64,000 nt of DNA from Nitrospiraceae bacterium (GTDB lineage Bacteria; Nitrospirota; Thermodesulfovibrionia; UBA6902). Location: NCBI GenBank assembly GCA_003599025.1, contig QZIL01000064.1, forward strand, positions 1 to 64,000. Reading direction: 5' to 3'. Every line of letters starts with the position of its first letter. The first letter of the stretch is position 1. Under the pieces are notes generated by a model that worked only from the letters and a program-made list of their open reading frames with translations, was not told the DNA's origin and made no database searches. A program made the position numbers and the translations under genes. This document shows, piece after piece, positions 1 to 8,183 of this stretch.

Positions 1-52
1 CACGGACACGAGGATTTTCAGTCCTCTGCTCTACCGGCTGAGCTAACTGCCC
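1..52 (-). tRNA. tRNA-Phe (GAA), 3' part outside the window
   Basis: Read on the minus strand, the sequence starts with a 7-nt acceptor strand (GGGCAGT, 52 to 46), followed by TA, a D-stem/loop (GCTCAGCCGGTAGAGC) and an anticodon arm with stem GAGGA/TCCTC and loop CTGAAAA. The anticodon is therefore GAA, which decodes phenylalanine. The variable region begins (GTGTC) and the window ends before the T-arm and 3' acceptor strand. It lies divergently from lnt. Confidence 0.93.
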
Positions 53-141
53 TAGCAGAGAATGATAACTCATACTTTTTTTCAAAGTCAAGGTGAAGAA
101 CAAAAAGTGGAACTATACAGTCAAATAAATTATGATATCCT

Positions 142-1701
142 ATGTTAAAAAAGACCGATTTGATTTCTGCATCAGCATCCGGCTGCCTGCTTGTGCTCGC
201 CTTTCCGCGCTTTGACTTTTATCCCTTTGCATGGATCGCCCTTGTGCCGCTACTAATCGCTCTTCAGGGCAAGAACTCCAGGACAGCCTTATATCTTGGA
301 CTGCTGACCGGATTTGTTTATTTTGCAGGGACTATATACTGGATGTATCACTCTATGTACTACTATGGCGGGGTGCCGCTTATTATAAGCGTTCTCATCC
401 TGGTATGCCTCAGCCTGTATCTGGCCCTGTATCCGGCTGTTTTTTCGATGCTTTTCAATTACCTGTCAGCAAAGCCGTCAGTCCCTGCAGTGTTGACCGT
501 TCCGGTGTTATGGGTCAGCCTTGAATATATCCGCACTTATGCGCTTACAGGTTTCCCGTGGTCTATCCTTGGATATTCACAGTACAAATTTCTTCCGCTA
601 GTCCAGGTGGCCGATATTACCGGTGTCTACGGAGTTTCATTTCTTGTTGCTGCAATAAACGGCGCTGTATACGATATCACTTCCTGCCGGTTCCGGAGAT
701 CAGATAATGAAACTTGTTCATTCCGGCGGCCGGTCACCGTCAGCATCATACTCTTTATCTTAATCATCATCGCATCCCTTACGTACGGCATGGGCAAATT
801 GAACCAGCCCTTCAAGCCGGGCAATGTCAAAGTCAGCGTGATCCAGGGCAATATCAGGCAGGACATAAAGTGGGATTCCAGTTTTCAGCGTCAAGTCATA
901 GATACATACAAGCGGCTGAGCACCAGGGCCATGTCTTTAAGGCCTCACATTATCATATGGCCTGAATCAGCAGTTCCTTTTGTCTTCGGATATGATAAAC
1001 CCCTTACCGAGGAAATATCCGGGTTTTCAAAAGAGATCAAATCCCATCTGCTGTTTGGAGGCGTCATTGTCAGGAACAGTGAGAAAGAGAAATCGAGTTT
1101 ATCAAACAGCGCTATCTTACTCTCACCTGAAGGGAAGGTAATCTCAGTATATGACAAGATACATCTCGTCCCCTATGGAGAGTATGTCCCTCTAAGGGAG
1201 TTCTTTCCGTTTATTGATAAAATGGTGACTGCAATCGGTGATTTTGTCGACGGGGAAGAACACACAGTCATGGTAACTCCCTTTGCAAAGATCGGCAATC
1301 TGATCTGTTACGAGATCATCTTCCCCGGACTTGTAAGGAAATTTGTTGATGAAGGAGCTGACCTGCTTGTGACTATCACAAATGATGCCTGGTTTGGACG
1401 CACGGCTGCTCCGTATCAGCATTTTTCGATGGCTGTATTCAGGGCCATCGAAAACAGGGTCCCTGTAGCCAGGGCAGCAAATACCGGGGTTTCAGGCTTT
1501 ATCGACACGAGGGGAAGGATAATGAGTAAAAGCGACATCTTTGTTGAGGCCGCTATGACACAGGAAATTACAACCGGCAAAGATAAAAGCATCTATACCA
1601 GATACGGTGATGTCTTTGCATGGGGGTGTATAGCAGTATCAGTTTTTATGCTGTTCAATAAGGTCATTATTGAAAGAAAGAAAAAATATCAGCCCGGATA
1701 A
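142..1701 (+). CDS. lnt: Apolipoprotein N-acyltransferase
   Basis: Inner-membrane enzyme that transfers a third acyl chain from phospholipid to the N-terminal cysteine of apolipoproteins, the last step of lipoprotein maturation. The 519-residue length is normal for the family. The first ~215 residues are hydrophobic membrane segments, followed by a carbon-nitrogen hydrolase (nitrilase-like) domain and a last membrane helix near 490-510. The Glu-Lys-Cys triad is visible: E275 in IIIWPESAVPF, K339 in YDKIHLVPYGEY and C389 in NLICYEIIF. The ATG start has only a weak ribosome binding site. The gene converges on the DUF507/rpsR operon with 40 bp between stop codons. Its presence supports a diderm cell envelope. 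No odd features were noted. Confidence 0.95.
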   Translation: MLKKTDLISASASGCLLVLAFPRFDFYPFAWIALVPLLIALQGKNSRTALYLGLLTGFVYFAGTIYWMYHSMYYYGGVPLIISVLILVCLSLYLALYPAVFSMLFNYLSAKPSVPAVLTVPVLWVSLEYIRTYALTGFPWSILGYSQYKFLPLVQVADITGVYGVSFLVAAINGAVYDITSCRFRRSDNETCSFRRPVTVSIILFILIIIASLTYGMGKLNQPFKPGNVKVSVIQGNIRQDIKWDSSFQRQVIDTYKRLSTRAMSLRPHIIIWPESAVPFVFGYDKPLTEEISGFSKEIKSHLLFGGVIVRNSEKEKSSLSNSAILLSPEGKVISVYDKIHLVPYGEYVPLREFFPFIDKMVTAIGDFVDGEEHTVMVTPFAKIGNLICYEIIFPGLVRKFVDEGADLLVTITNDAWFGRTAAPYQHFSMAVFRAIENRVPVARAANTGVSGFIDTRGRIMSKSDIFVEAAMTQEITTGKDKSIYTRYGDVFAWGCIAVSVFMLFNKVIIERKKKYQPG

Positions 1702-1741
1702 GGTGTGTTTCATTTAAAGACATCTGTGTGAGTAAAAAAGG

Positions 1742-2020
1742 TTACCCTCTCCCCTTCTTCGCAGCTTCTTCCTCATAGAGCTTGTTATACATGATTTCCC
1801 ATTCGGACCCGCCTTCATGGATCTTCTTTGAATAGGACTGCAGTTTCTTTCTGACAAATTCGTCAATGCCTTCTGCAATTTTGAGCTCATTAATTATGAC
1901 CCTTTTGATCTCACGTCTGATTTGCCCTTCCTCTTCAAGAGGGGTGACAGCGTGCTTTTCGAGCAGTCCCTTTAGTACCACATGGGTAAGGTGGCTTATC
2001 TTGTCGTCGGTCAGCTTCAT
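1742..2020 (-). CDS. DUF507 family protein, copy 2
   Basis: A 92-residue, charged, mostly helical protein of the DUF507 family, whose function is unknown. It is the last gene of the rpsF-ssb-rpsR-DUF507-DUF507 operon. Its ATG overlaps the TGA of the preceding DUF507 gene (ATGA, 2017-2020), so the two are probably translationally coupled. It begins MKLTDDKISHLTHVVLKGLL and resembles the N-terminal half of its neighbour (a helix, then an LIxxEL-type segment and a charged C-terminal helix). This points to an old tandem duplication whose products may form a heterodimer (inference). No catalytic motif, signal peptide or membrane segment is visible. Confidence 0.85.
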   Translation of the reverse strand: MKLTDDKISHLTHVVLKGLLEKHAVTPLEEEGQIRREIKRVIINELKIAEGIDEFVRKKLQSYSKKIHEGGSEWEIMYNKLYEEEAAKKGRG

Positions 2021-2298
2021 AAAACGATGTTCCGTTCCTTAACGAGTTTCTGTTTTGTCATTTCGAATAATCTGCGGTAGTCAAGGCGGCCCTTTTCAAT
2101 CTCGGAATCATATTTCCTGAGCATCTCTCTCACTTCTGCGTTAAGAACGTCCTCTACCATAAGCTCTTCAAGGATAAGCCCTGACAACAGAGCAGCCACC
2201 TGTTCCCTGGGCATAGCCAGTTCTATCAGCTCCCTCTTCAGAAGCTCTTCAATAATAACTTTTGATAAAACAGGCACCAGGCCTTTAGGGACTCTCAT
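2017..2298 (-). CDS. DUF507 family protein, copy 1
   Basis: A 93-residue DUF507-family protein of unknown function ([20 protein letters not shown]...). The reading frame is open further upstream, to 2379, but the ATG at 2298 was chosen because it overlaps the rpsR stop in a TAATG junction, a classic coupling arrangement, and because the family begins near this sequence. The product is helical and rich in Glu, Leu and Arg, with no membrane segment. It sits between rpsR and the second DUF507 gene, the slot where rplI often follows rpsR in other bacteria. Co-translation with ribosomal protein genes hints at a role connected with translation or the ribosome, but that is guilt by association only. 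Confidence 0.82.
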   Translation of the reverse strand: MRVPKGLVPVLSKVIIEELLKRELIELAMPREQVAALLSGLILEELMVEDVLNAEVREMLRKYDSEIEKGRLDYRRLFEMTKQKLVKERNIVL

Positions 2299-2525
2299 TA
2301 TTGTTCTATAAACGGCAGAAGGGCTATATTCCGTGCCCTCTTGATGGCCCTTGTCAGTTCTCTCTGATGCTTGGCGCAATTGCCGGTCATTCTGCCTGCC
2401 AGCATCTTGCCCCTGTCAGTGATAAAACCTCTCAGGACTTTTATGTCTTTATAATCAATAAAATCTACCTTGTCTACACAGAACCTGCAGAACTTTCTTC
2501 TCTGAAATCTTTTATTGTAACGCAA
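2298..2525 (-). CDS. rpsR: 30S ribosomal protein S18
   Basis: A 75-residue basic S18, which binds S6 and 16S rRNA in the platform of the small subunit. Family signatures visible are [36 protein letters not shown] and the C-terminal [14 protein letters not shown]. Two cysteines (FCRFC) near the N-terminus plus a later one (GNCAKH) suggest a C+ (zinc-binding) form. The start is TTG, supported by AAGGAG about 8 nt upstream. It is third in the operon after rpsF and ssb, and its stop codon overlaps the start of the first DUF507 gene. Confidence 0.95.
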   Translation of the reverse strand: MRYNKRFQRRKFCRFCVDKVDFIDYKDIKVLRGFITDRGKMLAGRMTGNCAKHQRELTRAIKRARNIALLPFIEQ

Positions 2526-2560
2526 TTTATTGACTCCTTTTTATCTTATTAATCGTATTG

Positions 2561-2962
2561 TTAAAATGGTTCTATATCAGTTGATTCATCAGGTGCGGCA
2601 TTAAATCCACCACCCATGGCTTCCATATCACCAGCACCCTGTTTCTTTGAAAGAAAGCGTACGCTCTGGGCAACAACCTCATGCTTGCTCCTCTTCTGAC
2701 CGTCTTCCGTCTCCCAGCGTCTCTCCTGCAGACGGCCTTCTATAAGTACCGCGCTGCCCTTATTCAGATACTGTCCGCATGTGTCCGCCTGCTTCCCGAA
2801 TACTACAACATTGATAAAGGTGACCTCTTCCTTGACTTCATCCCCCTGCCTGAACTTGCGATTGACCGCGATACCGAAATTGCAGACAGATGTCCCCTGC
2901 GGGGTATATCTCATCTCCGGGTCTCTCGTAAGGTTGCCTATCAGAATGATTTTATTAAACAT
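2561..2962 (-). CDS. ssb: Single-stranded DNA-binding protein
   Basis: A 133-residue SSB that coats single-stranded DNA in replication, repair and recombination. The OB fold covers about residues 1-105 (MFNKIILIGNLTRDPEMRYT at the N-terminus, then FINVVVFGKQADTC and LIEGRLQERRWETEDGQKR). A short Gly-rich linker follows. The protein ends in the acidic tip TDIEPF, the usual docking site for partner proteins. The gene overlaps the end of rpsF by 8 nt (2955-2962), which suggests coupled translation. Gene order rpsF-ssb-rpsR is conserved across many bacteria. Confidence 0.96.
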   Translation of the reverse strand: MFNKIILIGNLTRDPEMRYTPQGTSVCNFGIAVNRKFRQGDEVKEEVTFINVVVFGKQADTCGQYLNKGSAVLIEGRLQERRWETEDGQKRSKHEVVAQSVRFLSKKQGAGDMEAMGGGFNAAPDESTDIEPF

Positions 2963-3365
2963 TCTCTGTGCCCTCCGGCTGAGGTGCAGCCTCTGGTGTT
3001 TCTGCGGCCTTTGCCTCGACCGCTGCTTCCTTGACTGCTGCTTTTTGAGGGACTGCTATAGCGGCCTCAATCTGTTTTTTCTTTGTGAGCTTTACGACCA
3101 TAAACTTGATAATAGAGTCCACTACCTTGCTTAAGTTTTCCAGCTCGGCGATGGTTGAGGAGGGGGCTTTAAAAACCAGGAAAACATAGTTGCCTTTCTG
3201 GTGTTTATTCAGTTCGTAGGCCAGTTTACGGCGGCCCCAGACTTCGGCTTTGATTATCTCTCCGCCCTGCTTGACGATTACGTCCTTGATCTTCTGGACT
3301 GTTTCCTCTACTGCGGTGTCATCAAGGTTGGAATCAATGATGACCATATCTTCATAATAATTCAT
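2955..3365 (-). CDS. rpsF: 30S ribosomal protein S6
   Basis: S6 of the small subunit, partner of S18. The core spans about residues 1-95 (NYYEDMVIIDSNLDD, then EVWGRRKLAYELNKHQKGNYVFLVFKA in two stretches). A low-complexity Ala/Glu/Lys/Pro tail of about 35 residues follows; this sort of acidic extension is variable in the family. The length of 136 residues is at the upper end. It is first in the rpsF-ssb-rpsR-DUF507-DUF507 operon. Upstream is a 560-bp non-coding region carrying two dispersed repeats. In many bacteria an S6:S18-binding leader RNA autoregulates this operon; I did not recognise a clear one here. Confidence 0.95.
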   Translation of the reverse strand: MNYYEDMVIIDSNLDDTAVEETVQKIKDVIVKQGGEIIKAEVWGRRKLAYELNKHQKGNYVFLVFKAPSSTIAELENLSKVVDSIIKFMVVKLTKKKQIEAAIAVPQKAAVKEAAVEAKAAETPEAAPQPEGTENV

Positions 3366-3544
3366 TAAATGCCTCCTTCTGGATTTGTTCTTTCCACATG
3401 AGGGAAAGAGAAGCCCTCACCCCGATGGAGTAAGAGCAAAGAGTGATATTTTATATCATATCAGCAGATAAAAAGGCAATTAATACTGAAAAACAGTATC
3501 TAAACTACAGCTGTATCGTATTGTTGACTCAAGGCGAACGGACG

Positions 3545-3673
3545 TGACGGAAAAGCTTTACCTGCGATACCTTAGAGAGACCCATAAGAGCATAAACGAT
3601 GTCTTTCCTGACCTCCACGGAAGTTAAGTCCTCTTAATTCCAATATAAGATCGCATTGTAAAGGTTTTACGGC
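3545..3673. repeat. MITE-like inverted repeat, copy A
   Basis: Imperfect terminal inverted repeats: the left end AAAAGCTTTACCTGCGAT faces the right end ATCGCATTGTAAAGGTTTT, whose reverse complement is AAAACCTTTACAATGCGAT. A second, diverged copy lies at 50786-50927. The copies share the left-end 20-mer AAAGCTTTACCTGCGATACC, the internal block GCATAAACGAT and the right-end block TGTAAAGGTTTTA. The interior is otherwise different, and no transposase is encoded. Confidence 0.65.
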
Positions 3674-3707
3674 AAGGCCGCTCGCCTGACCAATGCAGCA
3701 TTAAAGT

Positions 3708-3865
3708 CTGCAGATCAACGCAGATTATTACAGATGTATAAGGAACTTAGTAATCTTTTGTCATCTCCCTGCGTGACTATATGTTTCGTATTTCATTCAT
3801 CCTGGTATCTGTCATTATCTGTGAAACCTGCCCGTCCGGCAGGCGGGTCTGTGGATATGACTGCT
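3708..3865. repeat. Dispersed CAGAT/ATCTGTG repeat, copy A
   Basis: Contains GCAGATCAACGCAGATTATT near the left end and ATCTGTGAAACCTGC followed by GTCTGTGGATATGAC at the right end. The same order of blocks (GCAGATCAGCGCAGATTATC, then ATCTGTGAAATCTGTGGATA) occurs at 22155-22275, and a short piece occurs near 42730. The two ends are partly complementary, so it is a diverged palindromic repeat. Confidence 0.6.
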
Positions 3866-3926
3866 ACTTTCAGGACAACCCCTGAAATTGACTTAGCTGA
3901 ATAAATACTTTAATATTCTTAGCATT

Positions 3927-5513
3927 ATGGGGCCATCCATCAAGACTGTGGATTTTCTTGTTATCGGCGGCGGTGTTGCGGGCCTCAGGGCCGCAATCGA
4001 ACTTGCATCAAAAGGAAGTGTCCTCGTCCTCACAAAAGACACAATCTCTGAAAGCTCCACCGGGTATGCCCAGGGCGGCATTGCAGTTGCGCTGAGCGAT
4101 GAAGATGAAGTATGTATCCACTTTGAAGACACTATAAAGGCAGGGGACGGCCTGTGCAGGGAAGACGCTGTGCGTGCCATGGTCGAAGAAGGTCCCGGTT
4201 ATATCCTTGAACTTATATCCTGGGGCGCTGAATTTGACAGGGAGGGGAGCAAACTCGCCTTTACCATGGAGGCTGCCCATACAAGAAGAAGGATACTTCA
4301 CTCGCACGGGGACTCAACCGGGAAGGAAGTCGAGAGGGCACTCATAAAAAAAGTACGTACATACCCGTCTATTTCACGATATGATTTTGCCTTCACCCTG
4401 GACCTTATTATCAGAGACAACAAATGCATAGGCGCTACAGTGCTGCGGGGGGATTCGGTCATAAACATCTTTGCCAGGGCAATCATACTGGCTACCGGCG
4501 GTGCCGGTCAGCTCTTCTCCCGGACAACAAACCCCATGATAACAACCGGAGACGGGATAGCAATCGCATACAGGGCCGGGGCACAGATCGTTGATATGGA
4601 ATTCATACAGTTTCACCCCACCACCCTTTATTCCCGCGGAGCCCCCCAGTTCCTGCTGAGCGAGGCCATGAGAGGGGAAGGCGCTGTGCTCAGAAACATA
4701 CATGGCAAAAGATTCATGCCTGAATATCATGAGAAGGCAGAGCTGGCCTCAAGGGACACGGTCACAAGGGCCATAGTCTCTGAAATGGTACTGACAAAAG
4801 CAAAACACGTCTATCTGGACCTTACGCACCTTGAGAAGGACTTTGTCAAGAAACGGTTTCCTCAGATCTATTCCACCTGTCTCCAGTATGATATTGACAT
4901 CACTGAAGACAAGATACCGGTATGTCCTGCTGCACACTATATCATGGGAGGCGTCAGTACCAACCTTCACGGGGAAACCAGCATAGAGGGCCTGTTCGCT
5001 GCAGGCGAAGTGGCCTGCACCGGGGTCCACGGGGCCAACCGTCTCGCCTCAAACAGCCTGCTTGAAGGACTCGTGTTCGGGGCGAGGACAGGGAAAAAAG
5101 CGGCCTGCTATATGAATAAAGAGAATACAGACCCGACCTTGTATAAATCAGACAATAAATTTATAACTGAAAGAGAGGCGTCTTCTCCGGCTTCTTTTGA
5201 TGCTGAAAAAATACGAAGTTCCCTGAGACAGATGATGTGGAAGAAAACAGGCATTATTCGATGTGAAAAATCTCTTACTGCGGCCAGGAGCTGGCTCAGG
5301 AAGTGGGATTTCATAATGAACACCCCCTTCCGTAACAGGAGGGAGTCTGAACTGAGTAACATGCTGACTGTGTCGCAATTAATTACTGAGGCCGCCCTTT
5401 TCAGAAAAGGCAGCGTCGGGGCGCATTACCGCTCTGACTTCAAATCAAGAGGAGATCAGCCGGAACGGCACACTGCATTTGAGGGATCGAGTGTGCCTGA
5501 ATGGATTGACTGA
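3927..5513 (+). CDS. nadB: L-aspartate oxidase
   Basis: FAD-dependent enzyme that oxidises L-aspartate to iminoaspartate, the first step of de novo NAD synthesis; it can use fumarate or oxygen as acceptor. It is 528 residues long, usual for NadB. The Rossmann dinucleotide motif VIGGGVAGLRAA is at about residues 12-23. Further family motifs are STGYAQGGIA, FHPTTLY, the CPAAHYIMGGV segment with the active-site His, and GVHGANRLASNSLLEG, which binds flavin and substrate. The C-terminal helical domain starts near residue 415. NadA and nadC are not adjacent. The gene is divergent from rpsF. Confidence 0.95.
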   Translation: MGPSIKTVDFLVIGGGVAGLRAAIELASKGSVLVLTKDTISESSTGYAQGGIAVALSDEDEVCIHFEDTIKAGDGLCREDAVRAMVEEGPGYILELISWGAEFDREGSKLAFTMEAAHTRRRILHSHGDSTGKEVERALIKKVRTYPSISRYDFAFTLDLIIRDNKCIGATVLRGDSVINIFARAIILATGGAGQLFSRTTNPMITTGDGIAIAYRAGAQIVDMEFIQFHPTTLYSRGAPQFLLSEAMRGEGAVLRNIHGKRFMPEYHEKAELASRDTVTRAIVSEMVLTKAKHVYLDLTHLEKDFVKKRFPQIYSTCLQYDIDITEDKIPVCPAAHYIMGGVSTNLHGETSIEGLFAAGEVACTGVHGANRLASNSLLEGLVFGARTGKKAACYMNKENTDPTLYKSDNKFITEREASSPASFDAEKIRSSLRQMMWKKTGIIRCEKSLTAARSWLRKWDFIMNTPFRNRRESELSNMLTVSQLITEAALFRKGSVGAHYRSDFKSRGDQPERHTAFEGSSVPEWID

Positions 5514-5620
5514 TGCAAGAAGAGGCTGCTGCTTGCCTTACATGAGTAATTTAATGCAACAGTAAGGTTTAGTCTGAGCGGACTATATAACTTGACGGCA
5601 CGGAAAGTGCGGCAACCTGA

Positions 5621-5626
5621 TATAAT
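5621..5626 (+). promoter_or_regulatory. Extended -10 element before the DUF433/DUF5615 pair
   Basis: TGATATAAT gives a perfect TATAAT preceded by a TG-n extended -10 motif, 40 bp before the GTG at 5666. A TTGACG lies 23 bp upstream of the -10, too far for a normal -35, so the promoter would depend on the extended -10. Confidence 0.45.
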
Positions 5627-5665
5627 ATTGGAATAAAAAAGACATATCGAAGGGAGGAAGACACC

Positions 5666-5896
5666 GTGTCAAAACCATTTGATCGTATAACTGTAAACCC
5701 TGAAATCTGCATGGGGCAGCCTACCATCCGCGGAATGCGTATAACCGTTGCGTTTGTGCTCAAGCTGCTGGCTTCCAACATGAGCCATAAGGAGATCCTT
5801 GCGGCATATCCGGAACTTGAAGAAGATGACATCCTCCAGACTATCGAATACGCTGCATGGCTTGCCGGAGAGTATCACCGGCCTGTTCCCGTTTAG
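5666..5896 (+). CDS. DUF433 family protein, putative antitoxin
   Basis: A 76-residue DUF433 (Vap-type, winged-helix-like) protein. The signature FDRITVNPEICMGQPTIRG is followed by MRITVAFVLKLLASNMSHKEIL and the acidic AAYPELEEDD. The family is commonly paired with DUF5615 PIN-like proteins and is then regarded as the antitoxin. The start is GTG at 5666, supported by AGGGAGGAAG about 5 nt upstream. The partner gene begins 8 nt after the stop. Function is inferred from family and pairing only; nothing here shows toxicity. Confidence 0.85.
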   Translation: MSKPFDRITVNPEICMGQPTIRGMRITVAFVLKLLASNMSHKEILAAYPELEEDDILQTIEYAAWLAGEYHRPVPV

Positions 5897-5904
5897 GGAT
5901 GGAA

Positions 5905-6276
5905 ATGAAATTAAAGTTCATTGCGGATATGCACATATCTCCCCTAACTGTTAAGCAATTACAAAAGGACGGATATGATATTGTCCGTGTCACGGACAAA
6001 CTGCACGCAACATCCTCTGACAATGAAATTGTGCATCTGGCTCACAAGGAGCAGGCTGTAATTATTACTCAGGACCTTGACTTCTCGGCAATTGTTGCTC
6101 AAAGCGGGCTGCATGGGCCGAGTGTTGTTTCATTACGCGTTTCTAACGCCAAACCTGATATGGTCACCCGGATTCCATCAACAGTGTTACCATTAATTGA
6201 AACCGAACTTGCTGAAGGATCAATCGTATCAATAGATGAAAAAGAGTATCGCATTAAAAGACTCCCTGTGAAATAG
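5905..6276 (+). CDS. DUF5615 PIN-like protein, putative toxin
   Basis: A 123-residue protein of the DUF5615 PIN-like family, expected to be a metal-dependent ribonuclease acting as the toxin of the pair. The PIN-like landmarks are FIADMHISPLTVKQLQKDGY at the N-terminus, where the first acidic Asp sits, and AVIITQDLDFSAIV with the second acidic pair. ATG at 5905 was chosen over ATG at 5899 because AGGG then lies 6 nt upstream; the frame is also open to 5857, inside the antitoxin gene. The two genes probably form one transcript. Confidence 0.82.
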   Translation: MKLKFIADMHISPLTVKQLQKDGYDIVRVTDKLHATSSDNEIVHLAHKEQAVIITQDLDFSAIVAQSGLHGPSVVSLRVSNAKPDMVTRIPSTVLPLIETELAEGSIVSIDEKEYRIKRLPVK

Positions 6277-6431
6277 GGGTGAATTATCAATTTCTACATT
6301 CCTGTCCGTCAATTTGAGAAATACTGCGTTGGTTCAATCATGTTGATTGAGTCATAGAAGTAAAGTTGGTTCAGTCTGTAAGCCTGACCCAGCAGCATAA
6401 AATATTTAATTAATTTAACAGGAGAATTCCA

Positions 6432-7838
6432 TTGCGAAAAGTTAAGATAGTCTGCACCATAGGACCAGCAACCACTCCCCTGAAAGTCATCAATAAAATG
6501 GTCAGGGCTGGGATGGATGTTGCAAGGCTTAATTTCTCCCATGGATCGCACGAGCAGCATAAAGAAGCTGTTGAACGCATAAGACGGGTTTCCAGTAAGT
6601 ACGGTTTGCCGGTTGCTCTATTGCAGGACCTGAAAGGCCTGAAGATCCGGGTTGGCAGGCTGAAGGGCGGTTCTGTAGTTCTCAGAAAAAACCAGACACT
6701 CATACTCACTACGAGGAAAATTGAAGGCAGCAGTGAAGAGGTCCCGGTTTCGTACAGGCATCTGGTAAAAGACGTAAACCCGGGAGACAGGATACTTCTG
6801 GATGACGGGCTGCTCCGGTTAAAAGTGACCGGCAAAGAAAAGGGAAGAGTCATCACAAAAGTAATTGAAGGAGGAATACTTAAAGAAAAAAAGGGCGTAA
6901 ATCTCCCGGGGATAAGGATATCAGGCGAGGTATTCACCAGGAAGGACCGTGAAGACCTTGAATTCGGGATAAAGCTCGGTATTGATTACATAGCTATGTC
7001 GTTTGTGCAGACAGGTCAGGACATACGCAAAGTTAAAAACTGGCTCAGGAAAAGGAACGCGGACATCCCCGTGATCGCTAAAATCGAGAACAGCCAGGCA
7101 CTTGATAATATTGACGATATAATTAAAGCCTCAGACGGCCTCATGGTCGCCAGGGGGGACCTCGGGGTGGAACTGCCCCCTGAACGTGTACCTCTGATCC
7201 AGAAAGACCTCATTGCACGGGGCAATGCAGCAATGAAGCCCGTGATAACTGCAACACAGATGCTTGAATCCATGACAGAGCATGCAACTCCCACCCGTGC
7301 AGAAGCTGCGGACGTGGCCAATGCCGTTCTTGACGGAACAGATGCGCTCATGCTCTCAGCTGAAACCTCCATCGGCAGGTACCCGGCAGAGGCCTTGAAC
7401 ATGATGGACCGTATAATCCGTTTTACCGAAAAGAGCAAGCCTTATAAGCACCGGCAGGACATCGTATCAAACAATTATGCCCAGTCCCTTGCAGAATCTG
7501 CCTGCTCTTCAGCAGCTGACATTAATGCAAAAGCCATAGTGGCCTACAGCCGCAGCGGTTTCACCGCGCTTCTCGTGTCGAAATTCAGGCCTTCTGTGCC
7601 GATAATATGCTTTACTGTTGATGAAAAGGTCCGCAGAAGGATGGGGCTTTACCGGGGAGTAAATCCTTTTGTCATGGAGTTCCCGGGGAACACGGATGAA
7701 ATGATATCAGAATCGGAGCGCGCCCTGCTTGGTAACCGGCTTGTAAAAAAGGGAGATTCCATAGTCATTATAGCTTCTTCTCCCTTTTCACTCGGAGGAA
7801 AAACCAACATCATGAAGCTTCACAAGGTCGGCTACTGA
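6432..7838 (+). CDS. pyk: Pyruvate kinase
   Basis: Last enzyme of glycolysis, making pyruvate and ATP from phosphoenolpyruvate and ADP. The 468-residue length is standard. Visible motifs are KIVCTIGPA at the N-terminus, ARLNFSHGSHEQH, the active-site IPVIAKIENSQALDNID, MVARGDLGVELPPERVPLIQK (quoted in family form) and TATQMLESM. The C-terminal allosteric domain runs from about residue 345. The start is TTG, chosen because AGGAGA lies about 7 nt upstream. The 3' end overlaps the convergent TPR gene by 7 bp. Confidence 0.95.
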   Translation: MRKVKIVCTIGPATTPLKVINKMVRAGMDVARLNFSHGSHEQHKEAVERIRRVSSKYGLPVALLQDLKGLKIRVGRLKGGSVVLRKNQTLILTTRKIEGSSEEVPVSYRHLVKDVNPGDRILLDDGLLRLKVTGKEKGRVITKVIEGGILKEKKGVNLPGIRISGEVFTRKDREDLEFGIKLGIDYIAMSFVQTGQDIRKVKNWLRKRNADIPVIAKIENSQALDNIDDIIKASDGLMVARGDLGVELPPERVPLIQKDLIARGNAAMKPVITATQMLESMTEHATPTRAEAADVANAVLDGTDALMLSAETSIGRYPAEALNMMDRIIRFTEKSKPYKHRQDIVSNNYAQSLAESACSSAADINAKAIVAYSRSGFTALLVSKFRPSVPIICFTVDEKVRRRMGLYRGVNPFVMEFPGNTDEMISESERALLGNRLVKKGDSIVIIASSPFSLGGKTNIMKLHKVGY

Positions 7839-8125
7839 CCATCTTTGGGAGATACGGGGCTGTAGAAGTCCTTTAAACGGAATGCCTTGCTGAAAAATTC
7901 ATTGGCCCTGACCATGTCCTTCTTTTCATAATAGGCATATCCTAAAAAATAGAGTACACCGGGCTCAGGGTTCTCACTGACATAAGCCTCCATTTTCTCA
8001 ATAGCAGCATCCTTTTGACCTTTGTAATAAAGTGAGTAAGCCTCTTTCAGCGCAACTTCATTTGCGAGGCAGACTGAAACCGACAACAGTGAAACAATAA
8101 TGAAAAGCGGAATTATAATTTTCAT
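7832..8125 (-). CDS. Small exported TPR-like protein
   Basis: A 97-residue protein with an N-terminal signal peptide (MKIIIPLFIIVSLLSVSVCL, cleavage probably after CLA), then two tetratricopeptide-like units (ALKEAYSLYYKGQKDAAIEK and VLYFLGYAYYEKKDMVRANE). It is probably periplasmic and would act through protein-protein contacts; no specific function can be named. The ATG at 8125 is chosen over an upstream ATG at 8152 because GGGAGG sits 6 nt before it and the signal peptide begins there. It is convergent with pyk and 31 bp from the next minus-strand stop. Confidence 0.7.
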   Translation of the reverse strand: MKIIIPLFIIVSLLSVSVCLANEVALKEAYSLYYKGQKDAAIEKMEAYVSENPEPGVLYFLGYAYYEKKDMVRANEFFSKAFRLKDFYSPVSPKDGQ

Positions 8126-8183
8126 AGTGTCCTCCCTCTTATCAATATCCATACTTATATACTATATGATCGGTCCGCAACTA

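Larger units (their letters stand above)
3366..3926. other. Intergenic region, rpsF/nadB divergent promoters and two repeats
   Basis: This 561-bp stretch between divergent rpsF and nadB holds no gene I can support. It contains a MITE-like imperfect inverted repeat (about 3545-3673) and a member of a CAGAT...ATCTGTG repeat family (about 3708-3865). The rpsF and nadB promoters should lie near its two ends, but I could not pick them with confidence. Confidence 0.7.
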
